In this document: one piece after another, positions 44,553-57,027 of the stretch
How positions within the stretch are numbered: the stretch's first letter is position 1
Layout: every line of letters starts with the position of its first letter
From: Crocodylus rhombifer
Taxonomy: Eukaryota > Chordata > Crocodylia > Crocodylidae
DNA: 64,000 bases
Reading direction: 5' to 3'
NCBI GenBank assembly: GCA_038503035.1
Contig: JAVSML010001154.1
Span: 1-64,000, forward strand
Notes under the pieces: generated by a model
Databases searched by the model: none
The model's input: the letters and a program-made list of their open reading frames with translations, nothing else
What the model was told of the DNA's origin: nothing
Translations under genes and position numbers: made by a program

Positions 44553-47172
44553 ACCTACATAATGATAGTGAAGGTACATTGAGGCCTGCAACTAATTTTG
44601 AGTACCTCGCTAGTGAAGGATATCAGAGTTAGGAAAAGAACACGAATAATAAAGGATGTCCGTCTGGAATGGGGTGTGAAGGAAAAGCAGATGAGCCATA
44701 TCCTGAATTATGTGGAGGATCAATCAGTTACCAGAGGGTAGGATGCAACTCAGCATGAGCAAGTGAAGCAGAAGTGGGTTCTTCGCTCTTGTTGTGGAAT
44801 TATCCATGGCAGAGACAATGTCCAATGAATGTCCTTTCCCCCCACCAACACCAACTCCCAAAGCTGTATTCGTTACTTGTAAGAATGAAGGTTCCAATTT
44901 AGCAAAGCATTTCAGCATGTGCTTAGTTTAGCCACTGACTTTATCCAGCAATTAAAACCTGAGAATTGGGTAAAGCATAGAGTGGCTGGAGAAGTGAAAT
45001 CTACCCTCCTCAGCTAAAGACTACAGTACGTGTGTACACACACACACTTTTATTGCAACTAGCAGAGTTATGTCCTCACCCCATTTGCACAGGGTATAAC
45101 AGGAGGCCTTCCTGGGGCTGGTCCATCATAGGCCTGCCCATCTGTTTCTGGGCCAAACACCTGACTCACTCTCCTGCCATGCCTTGTTGTTTTTTAATTG
45201 GTTCTAATTAGGTGGGAGGCTGCCCATTCTTGCCCTGATGCCAGGGGATGTTATCTGCGACTCTATTCTTCCCCTACACCACAGCCCGAGCCTCACAGAT
45301 GGCATCCAGGACACACACACTCCCGGCCTACAGATCGACCAAACTTAGCCCCTCATTGTCAGGCCTCATACACACACACATCCATACTGCCCTCCTTTCA
45401 CTAGGGTCTCTCACACTCCACTCCCTCTTACAGGGTCTCTTTCGTCCATCAACAGCTTATACCACCTTGCTCCCTCTCGGAGCGGGCCCCTTCGGCCATA
45501 GGCTTTATCTAGCACACACCTTGGGTGGCAGATGTACTGTCTTTTGGGCCTTTCCCATGACCCTCACTGGGGTGGTGGCTAGCCAATTACCCAACTGGGA
45601 TCAAGCTTGCTTTGGCTCCTCCCAGGGCAACTCTACACCAACTCACACACACATACTGGGCTCCCAGCCCTCTGGTTTCCCCCTCACTGGGGCTCCACAC
45701 TTGTACCCCTTCATTGGGAGACTACTCTTACTGGGACTCCACATTTTCCACCCCCTCCCTGGGGCTACGGGGATTCCCTCCCTAGTGGGGGCTCAGGAGG
45801 CCATAGCCCTGCCTGGCCCCAGCTACTACCCACAGTGATGTGGGAGCTAGGGGATTATTGAGATACCCCAACCTGCCTTCCACTGGGGTGGTAACTGGTC
45901 TGATATGTTCCTGGAGGCTCATGTGCCACTGGGAGCCCCACCAGGCCACCCACTTCCAGCAGGGTGCAGTTTTAGGTCATGCCCAGGACCAAGAGCCTCT
46001 TGATCCTACCTGCAGATATTCTCACACAGCAGCTCAGCCAGGTGATGTTACTGCCTGGGCTGCCAGCAGCAATCTGCTCTGTTTACATAGCCAACCAGTG
46101 TCTCATACTCTTAAAACCTGTTACCCCACTGCATGAATGCAACTGTGTAGCTATGGATGCAGCTATTTTTTAATCCGTCCCCTCCCACCACCAAGTTGGC
46201 AACTGCCCTGGTCACCCCACTCTAGTTATACCACTGACTGAACTTGTAAACACCTGAGCCCCTTGTGCCAACACCCTCACCTTGTGAGTAACTCACTGCC
46301 CGCATAGGATCTGAACATTTCTCAGTTTTACAAGAAAACCATCTTAGTCAGTTCACTGCCTCTAGGTCCAGTATTGTCCTCATCTGAAGAATTCTCCATA
46401 GTTTGGAAGTAGGCCTAGAATGCAAATTATATATGTTGTTCTTTAGGGCATAAATGCAGAGAGACGCCTTGACATGACCAATATAAACCAAAAGTTAGAT
46501 GGCATGGAAACAGCACTGACATATGCCTGCACAATGAGATATTTTGTTATGATGTTCCATTGCCAGTAATAATTTAAAGTCAGTGGATTCATCGCTACTT
46601 CTGAAAAATCAAATGAGAGGTGCATTTCAGTAGCATGATTGTACTTATAATAAGCTTACAGCTCGCAAGTTCTTATATAAAGTTTGTGCAGCTGCAGTTT
46701 GCTGTAGGTAGCTGTGTTGTTGCAGCACATCACCATTCTTTGAAAGGCAAATAACTTTGAAAGGCCCCAGATCCTATTTACTTGGTACTTGGCATAGGAT
46801 ACAGTAGTACAGACACCTTAGTAGTAGAGTCTACCACATGCTCCAAGGTGACGCAAATGTAAAATATTATCTAGCCACAACAAATATGGTTTAAGCATCA
46901 AGATTCTATGTGTATAGACATCAAAGATTGCTAAATTGGACAGATGATGTTCAGTGGGCTCTAGAAGGAGCAATTTAAGTGCCTTCCATTCAAGAATTCA
47001 GTGTGGTTATTATAAATCAATTAACTGTAAGACTTATTTAACTTACAGATCTAGCCAAATTCTCAGGCAAAAGTTGCAGAGGGATGTCTGAGGTGTTCTC
47101 TTACTGATGTCTCCAATTTCCTACAAGATAAAATTATCCTCAGCAATAAGTTTTATGGAATAGAGGACTACA
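44553..47172. other. Spacer; GC-rich block of unknown origin at 45030-46260
   Basis: The block at 45030-46260 begins near a (CA)n tract and a minus-strand AATAAA and is full of CTGGGGCTCC/CACTGGGG repeats, giving frames up to 196 codons (45248-45838). It resembles the interiors of the LTRs at 8752 and 57028, but I could not find paired TG...CA ends with a TSD. It is possibly a degraded LTR. No cellular exon. Confidence 0.35.
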
Positions 47173-47180
47173 ACTTATTT

Positions 47181-47502
47181 CAGGGCTGTCCAGCTTCAAA
47201 GCAGCCAGGGGCCATGCTATGGCAAGCTATACTCCACATTGCACCATGTGGGCAGATGGCCACCCACTTCTGCACTGAGCACAGGGGTGGTCCTCTCCCA
47301 GCCACTGCTCTATGTGCATGGACAACAGTCACTCCCACCTCAGCTCCCCAACTACTCACTCTCCTGTTGCACTGTATCATGGGCTCCCCCACTGCCACAG
47401 GCTGTGCCTCCCTGCCTCTGTGGTGGGAGAAGGAAGAAAAAGTCAGGGGACAGAGAGGGAGAAGCAGCTGGGTGGCAGCCTGAGGGCTGTTGAACTGCCC
47501 TG
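47181..47502. mobile_element. hAT-type MITE with 8-bp TSD
   Basis: 322 bp. Left end CAGGGCTGTCCAGCTTC, right end GTTGAACTGCCCTG, inverted. Flanks ACTTATTT (47173-47180) and ACCCATTT (47503-47510) match at 6 of 8. Confidence 0.65.
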
Positions 47503-47510
47503 ACCCATTT

Positions 47511-48959
47511 CATAAAGGACAATTTTTTAGAAACATATATGAAGAAGAAACTATTTGTAGATTTTTACATGCCTGGGAGATTAGCCAGACCATGAGCATC
47601 AGATTTCTTTACTAATACATGAGCACTGGTAGCTCACAGGAAGCCCATAATTTACCCTTGGAAAGCATAGGCTTCAGAATGAAAATTCTGAGCTCTTTTT
47701 ACATTATTTTAATAATAAAGTGCATCAGAAAACACTTGGTAAACATTATTCAGAGAGAGGAGAAAGCTTTTCCCCAGTTTTGGGAAAAGAAATCATTAGG
47801 CTCATTTTGATGTTTCAGTCTGCAGACATTCACTCTGCCAGTTTCTTTGTCATCAGAATAATATGGTTTCCTTTCCTGATGGCTTATTTTTCTTTCTTGG
47901 TAGATAGAACTCATTAAGTTTTGGGGTTTGGTTAAGTGCTCTCTTGATGCTGGTTTCTAAAACATTTTTATGCTGTCCTTATTTGACTCCTTAAGCGTCT
48001 CTCACAGTTTAGCATCCATCTATCTTAATTGGAAGCTTAGCCAATCCAATAAGCTTTGGTTTTTCTCCATTAGAATAACGATATGGCAACTTTAGATTCT
48101 GATCCAGGCTACTGTAGTTTAGCTGTCTCATCTTGGTGGAAGAGCAGCAACTTGATTTGGAGTAAGAATTTAGTGACAACAGCACGTTAAGAAAAAGCTT
48201 TTCCAAACCCACAAGTAATTCTTCATAGTGGCTCCCACACAGAACAAGCACACTCTCACCAGGAAAAACACATTAGAGCCGGGGCATTGTTCACAATCCA
48301 TGAAAAACACTGCAGAATCCTTTTCAGGGAGGGTCTTTGTTTGGCTGGTAGTATTTTGTTTCCATTCACTGGCATTCCCCGTTCCTTTTCAATACTAATG
48401 GTGCTTTCTGGGGAGCTGCAGAGTCCATACTACTGCTCATCCAACCCCACGAAGTCAGGGGAAGGCACTACCTGAACTGAGATAGCAATGAACCTTTGTG
48501 CCTGCCTAATATTAGCAGCAGGAACAACTACACTGTTGCAGCATGGTGACCTGACTTGGGTAGCTGGTACTGTAAGAACGAATCCAAACAGCCATGGCCA
48601 GGCAGAGATCCTGAAACTCAGACATTTCTGCCTGTCTCAGAACTCAGGCAGAAATGAAAGTTGCTGTTGGAGGAGCAAACATGCAGAACCAGCATGAGGA
48701 CACAAACACAAGGTGTAAGCAGCAGGTGTCCCTGAAGGTAATCTGGAGGAATTCCTGTCCCCATTAGGCAGCAGTCATTGTGAGAAATAAGCATTGGGTT
48801 CAAATGTCTTTCCTTGGGAGCCTTTCCAATTAAGCAGCTTTCCTAATTAAGTGTGGAATGTATTTACTAAGTGTCCCATTTGGGTAACATTCAACCAAAA
48901 CATGACATTGGTGTTATGTGCACAGTTTGAACTACTGGTGATTCAGTTCAATTTATAAA
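47511..48959. other. Spacer with no recognised feature
   Basis: No coding-like frame. A short palindrome occurs at about 48625-48660 (ATTTCTGCCTG...CAGGCAGAAAT). Confidence 0.4.
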
Positions 48960-50461
48960 TGTAGCAGATTTACCTTTTGAGCTCTGGATGAGTCCTGGGC
49001 TCAAGATTCTGCAGTTCCAATTGGTGGAGCCCATCTGCCAATCAGAAGCAAGCCGGGATAAGCAAGGCCATGCCCTTTCCCCAAAGGGAGGGGGCAAGGA
49101 GCAGTCTGTACCTGGTTTGAGACTGCGCCCTGCCAGGTCCAGGGAATTTCAGGGGCAGAGCCCCTGAAGCGTATAAAAGCTTCGGCACACTGGAGGAGAG
49201 ACATGTGGTGAGGAGAGAGGAGCTCCAGAGACGACTGTCCTCGGGACCCCGCCTGAGCATCGTCAGTGCACGGATTAGCATATAGCACTCAGGCTCTAGG
49301 AGCTGCTCGAGGTGGCTTGAGCCTATGAGCCTGGCAAGCGGCTAGGTAGGCAGTATGTGGATTGGCGCACAGAGAGCTGGCCCTGGAAGCAGCTCAAGAC
49401 TGCTCAGGCCACACACAGTGCACAGGTTGGCACATGGAGAGCTGGCCCTCGGAGCAGCTCAAGGCTACTCAAGTTAGCCCCAGCTCTAGGCCAATTAACC
49501 ACAGCCCCGCAGTGTGGCTCTGCATGCAACTAAAAGAGCCCCAGTGCCCAGAGCAGGGCCCAGGAAAGGGAAGAACCCCCGGTGTGAGGCTGGAGAAGCA
49601 GAGCCAGTAAGGGCTCGGTTCCTGCGGGAGTGCCCTGAGTGCCTAGTGTGGGGCACCAGACCATCGAGAGGAGCCAGAGGTGCTGCCGGAGAGAGGCCCT
49701 CACCAGGGGATGAGCTTTGCCCACTTCAGAGAGGGAGCATGAGTTGCTGGGGAGGCGGGCTTGGGAGAGGAGGGTCTGCAGCCTCCACCCTCTTCCATTG
49801 TATGGGGGGGAGGGGTCTACATCCCAGGGCCTTAAACAGGAGGGGCTCCAGGGAACGCCCCATGGGGTGCTGAGTGCACCCATATTTTGTGGTTGTTGTT
49901 TTCTACTGTAGAGGTTAATATAGTTATGGGTACTCCTTACAGGAGTTTATATGGGTTTATCTGTCTTTATTGCCCATATGTGTTTATTGCCTATTATCAG
50001 AACTTACCTGTATTACTGCCTGTGTACATTGTGGTATTGCTACCCCAGACTACCCGGATTTATCTAAGTTGATGTTCATACATGTTTATTGTGTTGATGC
50101 CTTGACTTACCTGTTCCAAAGTGTTAATGTTTATTCTATGGAAGGGGGTTAATTATTGCGTATGCTGCGAATCACCCAGTTCATGATTTTGCAGGCCCTC
50201 GAAGTGGTGCAGTATGTTGATTTCAGGTTACTGTATAAGGTGTTACATACTAATTTTACTGTCAATATTTAATGTTTACAATTCATATTTATGTATTGTA
50301 GAAATAAATTGGTATATAGTTGAGCATTTTGTCTCGGCCTGGCTCTGTAGAGAGGAGAGAGAACTGCTCCCAGGTGACAGGTCCCTCTTTCAGCACGCTT
50401 GCCTGACCATCACCCCGTCCACTGGTGGACAAGGCCCACACCTGGGTATACCCAGGCTACA
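48960..50461 (+). mobile_element. Probable solo LTR (1.5 kb)
   Basis: Termini TGTAGCAG and GGCTACA are TG...CA with an inverted hexamer. A TATAAAA box lies at about 49172 within GCGTATAAAAGCTTCGG, and an AATAAA at about 50303, in the order expected of a plus-strand LTR. No clear TSD is visible. Frames of up to 119 codons around 49360-49900 are likely noncoding R/U5 sequence. Confidence 0.5.
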
Positions 50462-51816
50462 TCAATAAGAAAAATAAATAGCACTTATGTTGACACCTTT
50501 TCTATCACCTCCCCAAGAACCCAAGCACTGTAAGTGCAGGTTTGTAATTTTGTAAAGAGGTAGTTGTATGTGCCAGTTCGAATAGCCAAAAATATGTTCA
50601 TTCACAGGACTACAGCCTGTAGTCCTATACACAACAGAGGGGCGATGTCCTTAATCATTTATTGAGTATACTATGATTCAGTAGGATTTCTAGCTCTGAG
50701 AGCATTGGGCATTTGGAAAAGGAAGGTTCTTTTAATTTTTTTTGCTTATCTGAGCCCAGAGCAGAAGTACTTAATGGTTGTGGCTGAGTCCAGTACAGAG
50801 TTAAAGACCATAGAGTGTCATGAGTCCAAGCCAGGATCCAGACTTCTTCAAATTCAGAGTGCTCCAGTCTGAAGGATTAGCTTAGTTTTTGCTTGTGTTG
50901 TTGTTGTTACTATTATTAAGCATTCATATTTCATTTTTGTATCTTCAAGGGGTCCTGTCAAATTTAATCCACATGGTACAAGGAAAATTAACAGAAATTA
51001 TTTCTACAAAGAGTTTAATGAGACTTGTAGCCAACTTTACTTTCTAACATCAATATTGATTTCAGGTCTAGCATGCTGATGCAGTCTCTCTCACTCTGTT
51101 TATATTTTATATGATCGTACTTGATTTACACAATGGATTCAGATATTAGTAAACTACATTGTATTTTCTGGACACAGAGAAGATGTTACTACAGTTCAGA
51201 AGACTTATGGCATTTCCTTTAGATCGTGACAGCGCTCTGGAAAAGAGGAAAACTCCCGAGCAAAGTCTGCCTCTGAGCAGATGCTCTTGAGCAATGATCC
51301 TTGTGTTGGTCACTGGTTCTGTGGGCTTCCTTTGGATTAAGGCTATTAGTCGAAAAGGGATTTAATAAGCTTTTGTGCTTTATATTGTCTGTCTGATTAT
51401 GACTTAGTTTCCTAAAATAGTCCTACTGATTAGTAAGTCTCAATTTCTCTACATCCTTCTAAGACCTCTGTTGTTTTGGTCGTCTCTTAATTTACCCAGA
51501 ACACCTTTATTCCTTTCATGTACAGAGATGGCCTTCTCAGACAGAAGATGAATGCTTTTAGTAAACTAAATGTTTTTGCCTTCTGGGGAGGATGTACAAG
51601 AAATCTGTTCATTGTTATGCATTCTGAATATTTTTTCAGTAGAAAACCCCAACAAAATTCCAGCTCCACATCTGTGAAGCATATATACAGAAGAGATCTG
51701 TATCACCAAGCAGCATGTTATTGGGGTAACTTGCTTTTAATATTTTCTCAAATGGTTAGGCACTAGCTGATAATGTGCCTTCCACTTAATACAGGTACAC
51801 TCGATGTATAGACAGT
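50462..51816. other. Spacer with no recognised feature
   Basis: AT-rich. No coding-like frame or repeat termini. Confidence 0.4.
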
Positions 51817-52070
51817 GGGCATGTCTACACATGCATGAATGTGCCTTTTCTGATGTGCATTAAGTTTATTACCTCCAATGTGAGGTACTAAATTAATGCA
51901 TGTTATACTCCTCTAATGAGCAGCAGTGCATTTGCATGGTTTTTAAGTGATGCTAAATGAGCAGCAGACTATTTTACTGAACATTAGCATAATGTCATTG
52001 TTTTTTACGTGATGCTTTAATGCGCCGTAAAATAGTTACTGTATGTTAAAGCGCATGTGTAGACACGCCT
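51817..52070. mobile_element. Chompy-like inverted-repeat element
   Basis: The best-preserved short copy: left GGGCATGTCTACACATGC, right GCGCATGTGTAGACACGCC, inverted. AGT occurs at both edges. The interior is of TTAATGCA and GCATTAG type. Confidence 0.7.
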
Positions 52071-52717
52071 AGTTAAAACACACATCTAGTTTTGAAACTA
52101 AGTACAATGATGAGTGTAGTGCATTCATTTCTGCTTAATAAAGACTATAAATTGTTTTATGCAGAGCTGATGTAGGCTTTAAATCCTATCAGTGCAAATA
52201 GGCATAAACCAATTAGCACTTCATTGGTGTACTAAGGGGTAAATAATTCCTATTTATATAGTGAAACAATGTTACTGTGTTAACCCCGGAAGTCACTGAT
52301 TTACCAAAGACCTTAAGCATATGCTTAACATTGAGTATGTGAGTAGTTCCACTGAAGCTGGCTTTCAGATAAGCTTACATTTATGCTTTGGCTGAATTAA
52401 AACACCTTAAATCATAAAAAACACATTGTATTTGGCTTAAAATCCTATCCAGCTGTAGTAATGTCTTAAGAAAGGAACAAGAACTTCAGTTTCTACTATT
52501 ACTTGTTCATATGAAGTAATACTATTAAGTCATCTCTTTCTTAATGATTAATTGATCTGACAACAACAGCCTGAATTGAATTAGGACTGCACTCAAGTTG
52601 CAAGCAGGTGGATCATGCAGCCACTGTCCTATTCTGGAGCTTTCATCCACAATGAGGAGCAATCTGCACCATTCAATTCAAAGGTGCAGCATTCTCACTC
52701 TGGAGAGACTGGAGACT
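52071..52717. other. Spacer with no recognised feature
   Basis: AT-rich. Nothing recognised. Confidence 0.4.
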
Positions 52718-54095
52718 TAGGGTATGTACAGACATTCAGGGAGGTTAAATTGAGTTAAAATTGGCCATTGAATCTAAGGTAAATCCAGATAGGTGAGCTA
52801 ACTGGGGGGGAGGGTGGCGGGAATGGGGTTTAGAGGAGCAGGCAGGGTCCATGGGGTGGTTTGGGGGGTTGGGGGAGCAGACATGGTCCATGGAGGGAGA
52901 ACTGGGGTCCACAAGTGGGGTCCACAGGGTGGGTCAGGGGATCAAAGGGAAGGCAGCATCCATTAGGGGGATCATGGAATTGCAGGGCAGGTGGGGTCTG
53001 GGGGAGGATTGGGGTTTAGCAGGGTCCACAGGAGGGGTAGGGGGGCTCTCTTCCCCAGCCCAGGGACCAGGGGCTTTTTTTAGCCCCCCAACCCCTACCA
53101 CCCACAAATTAAGAACCCCACTTCCCCCAGTGTACTTGCTTGGTTCCCAGCACTGGCATATGCCAGTTAAAGTGGTACCAAGAAAAGAATTGGGATGATG
53201 GGGTTGGGAGGCTGGCTGGTTTACGGTTGGGGGCAAAGGGGGGGTATCCATCTGGGAGTGAGGGGAGGGGCTGGGGACTACAAATCACCCAGTTCCATGG
53301 AAGGGGTACAAAAAGTGCAGCCCTGATCCAAGGCTAAGTAAAAATATTGAGGGGGCCGAGGGGTGGTTAAATCATGTTAAAAATGGTGACCTGGTCTAAC
53401 TTAGTTCACCCAGGTATGGACATTACATTCAGACTGACCTAACCAGGGATCTAAGTGTGAACTGCACAGAAGTTCAGCACACAAACTGGTCTAACAATGG
53501 GTGGAACCCAGTCTAAGATGGAGCTGGATTGATGTGCACTCAAATCAGATTACTCTAGGTTGGACCAATGAATCAAACTTCTGTACAGTTCCCAGCACAG
53601 CTCCAGAGCTGGGAAACTCAGCTGCTGGACTCAGTCCCAGGATTGTGCTTTTCCTACCCCCCCGACTCACCCACCTGGCAAGAGCTATTTTTAGGCCCTG
53701 GGCCCCTGCTTGCCCCGCTGATCCCCCTGCAGACTCCACCTTCCTCCCACCCCATCTTTCTGTGGATCTCCCAATCCCCACCTGCTAGCCCCCTCCAACC
53801 CAGCTTGCCTTAGATTAGGCAGCTATTTTTAATTCGATCTAACCTCCTCGACATCTGTACTTAGCCCAAGTCAGGTATACCTCGGAAGTAGGGTTAATTT
53901 AAGATTGGGTTGGCCATTTTCAGACCAATCTAACTGTCCTGAACTTCTGTACAGTTTGCATGTATATCCACCTAACCAGTGCAAGAGATGGAAGGTTCAT
54001 ACCTGGTGTAAGGTTTGCACCTGGGAGAACTAAGTTAGATCAGATGGCCATTTTTAATACTATCTAACCCTCTTGAACACCTGTACCTAGCCTTA
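52718..54095. mobile_element. TIR DNA element with repeated subterminal motifs
   Basis: Left TAGGGTATGTACAGACATTC, right GAACACCTGTACCTAGCCTTA, inverted. Subterminal blocks recur inside (about 53370-53440, 53815-53870, 53890-53960 and 53995-54060), each with TTTTTAAT or AAAATGG next to ATCTAAC and a GTAC-containing end. This suggests either serial insertion of related elements or an expanded internal repeat. The GC-rich centre (about 52805-53340) yields frames of 60-115 codons with no domain. Confidence 0.6.
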
Positions 54096-54222
54096 GTGTC
54101 ATAGCTATCTACTCCAAGTTAGGTAAGCTGCTTTCAGAACCTGAACACAGAGACAAAATCCTGGTCACCCTTTACAGAGACAATGCAAGCTGCTGAGAAG
54201 GCTCTGTACTTCGTCACACTGT

Positions 54223-54453
54223 GGGCGTGTCTACATGATACGCTGACTGCACACTAGCCAAAAAATACTGCACAGTAATGCATTACAACATGAACAGTGC
54301 TAATACACTACTGCACAGTATTATCACCTAAAATATGTTTGCCAGCACTACTGCACAGTAACTCCAGTTACTGCGCATTTATTAATTGCTAATACAAGTA
54401 CTACATAAATGCACAGTAATGCCTGCACAGTAGCATCTCTTATAGATGTCTCC
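54223..54453. mobile_element. Chompy-like inverted-repeat element
   Basis: Left GGGCGTGTCTACATGATACG, right CATCTCTTATAGATGTCTCC, imperfectly inverted. The interior has many ACTGCACAGTA palindromes. No clear TSD. Confidence 0.6.
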
Positions 54454-57022
54454 AGTGTGTCCATCAAAGGGGGAAATAAAGAACCTAGAATTAGTCTCTA
54501 CAATACTTCATAACCCTTGTTCAATACCTTTTGTCTGAGAATCAAGCACTTCCAGAAATGAGCATTAACTTCAATAAGAAAAGTTTTCCCCCATGAGATT
54601 TCACCTCCTGTCTAAAGTGACTCACTTTTCTGGGTTTCAACAACATTTCAGGGACAGGCACCTTTTACTACATTAGAGGTTTTTATTGTTTAGTGTCTCT
54701 AGATTTCCAGTTCTTGGAGCTTTTTTTATTCTTCAGGTCAGTGGTCTAGTAGTGAACTATTCTGGACTATGAAAGTATAGTAAATCCATCTTTTTGAAAA
54801 CCTTAACAAGCGTTTGCCAGAAAAAACCTTTCACATGAGCACAGTAAGTCATTTTCAAATCACATTTTTAAAAAACAGTTTTGATGATGGCAGGAGATTA
54901 GTCCTCATTAGAAAAATCTATTAGATGTAAATCTGTTCCTGTGTTCTCCTCACTCCATGATTGCTTCACTAATGGCTAACTTTGTTTTTGTTTTGTTTTT
55001 CTGGTACAGGTTTCTTTCTGCTGCTGGAGAATTTGTGACCTAGCTCACATTCTTAGAAACAAAGCAAAATGGTTTGCCTGAGATCAAAAGGAACTGCCTC
55101 TGTCTGCACTGCAGCTGAAAACTGTTGGCCCAGGATGACATCTCTATTGTCTTGCTCATCTATGGAACGAGGAGAAAAACAGAGCTCGATTGTTCCTTTA
55201 GAATTATGAAAGCCCTTTTTTCATTTTAAGTGAGGAAAGAATGACTTACTAGAATGATGACTGTGTTGCTAGTTACCCAAGGCCAGATTGTGGACTCCCA
55301 CTGGATCATGAAGTCAGCAAGACAACTCATGCAAACTAATGCTCACCAGAGGAAGTAATCTGGTTCATAATTACTGTTCAGCAGTGCTAGTGAAAAGCTT
55401 TTTGAGCAACATTCTGACTAACTTTCATCATCATGCAGACAAAGTAATTTCAGGGGTAAAAAAATTGGGCCAGAGTTTGGTAGATCTAAAAATATCATTT
55501 TTAGTAAACACTTTTGGAAAAGAATTTGAATTTAAAGCATTCACCATCCTATAACCATTTGCTTGTACTGCATCCAGCAACAGTAAGTATATTCATGTGA
55601 ACCATTTTTGTAGTTTTAATTTGGGTGGATTCACAGGTTTAATTTGGTGGAACAAACACAAAACAAATCCAAATGGAGCTGAAACAGTCACACTTTATCT
55701 GATTTGTAGCAAAAAGCTCAAAAGCAGATGGAGCTGCTGAGTTTTGCATGTTTTCCATCAGGACCATAAAACTGGCCTCTAGAAACAGGTGTAAATCATT
55801 TTTAGTACTGCCTTGCATTATTAGCTGAAATGTTAAATCATGACACTGAAATTATAAGCAATGACACTTACACTAAAAAAATATGTCCCAGGTCTGTCCT
55901 ACTAAAAAGAAACCACCATTTGGATGTGGAAAGATTAAGATGGCTGTCCAAATGGCAACTAGTCACTCAAAGAGCGGTTCAAATAAAGAACAGAGATCAC
56001 AGAGCAACAATTCCCAGTCTGCATCTGTGACCATTATGGAACTGCAAAAGCCAAGGAGAAATGTTTGTGCAGGAAACTGGACTTCTAAGTGTTTTTCAAA
56101 GGTAAATTGGAGCTGTATCTTGTTTTGCTGATCAATTAGAGCAGAGCTCACATATTGAATGAAACAGTCAGACTCCTTTGACTGTGAAAGGTAAATGAAC
56201 AATGAATGATCATACCACTATCAGAGTTACTCTAACAGTAACCATAAACTTTAGTTATCTGTGGATGTATCCAAGGCAGCTATTGGCACACTCTTTTTAT
56301 ATGATGGACACAACTAGGGAGTAGTGATTTCTCCATCATAGGGTGCTTGTATATGCTACAGCATTTGATCCTTGTTAATTTACCTTGCCTTAAAAATGTT
56401 AACTCAGGTTATTTTAGTGCATCATGTTTGCGTTTACATACCACCAGCTTTCAAATGAATTAAGCCCCATGTGTAATTCCATGCAAATTCCAGCAGGGGG
56501 AGCCAAATACCAATCTAGCTTGGATAGCCCTGCCCCTGCTCCCACTAGCCCAGTAAAGCAAAATTCCTGACATTTGGTTGCGGGGGAGGAGGGGTGCAGA
56601 GGCTGAGGCTGCTACAGGGCAGGTGGGGTGGGGGGTTGCTTCTGAGGGCAGTGGGGAACTCCATGGTCAGCGGGGCAGCACAGGGTTTTCCTGGACATGT
56701 CCTCTTTTTCATGTGCTAACAGGTTCTGACTGTCAATAGGCTCATATAGAAACATAGAAAAAGCAAGCTTTGGTCTTAGTCCATAAAGTGAAACTAAATT
56801 AAAAAAATTCATATCTTCATAGAAGGCCAATATTACCTGAAACTAACCACTAACTACTATTGCCCAAAGGGTCCTGGAAATCTCCAATGTCCAGCATACA
56901 CAGGTTAGATTATCAGTGATTTGGAAGCTAAATACGTGGCTGGAAGAGATGGAGCATCTCACACAGATTCTCTAGCATTTGGCAAAAATGCAGAGAAGCA
57001 AGGCCTGAAGTTAGATAAGATG
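54454..57022. other. Spacer with no recognised feature
   Basis: AT-rich with no conserved exon. A G-rich tract occurs at about 56580-56640. Frames up to 82 codons do not resemble known proteins. Confidence 0.4.
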
Positions 57023-57027
57023 CACGC

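Noticed and set aside
45248..45838. 196-codon plus-strand frame
   Set aside because: Low-complexity Pro/Leu/His/Thr translation of CACACA and CTGGGGCTCC repeats, with overlapping frames of similar length. No domain.
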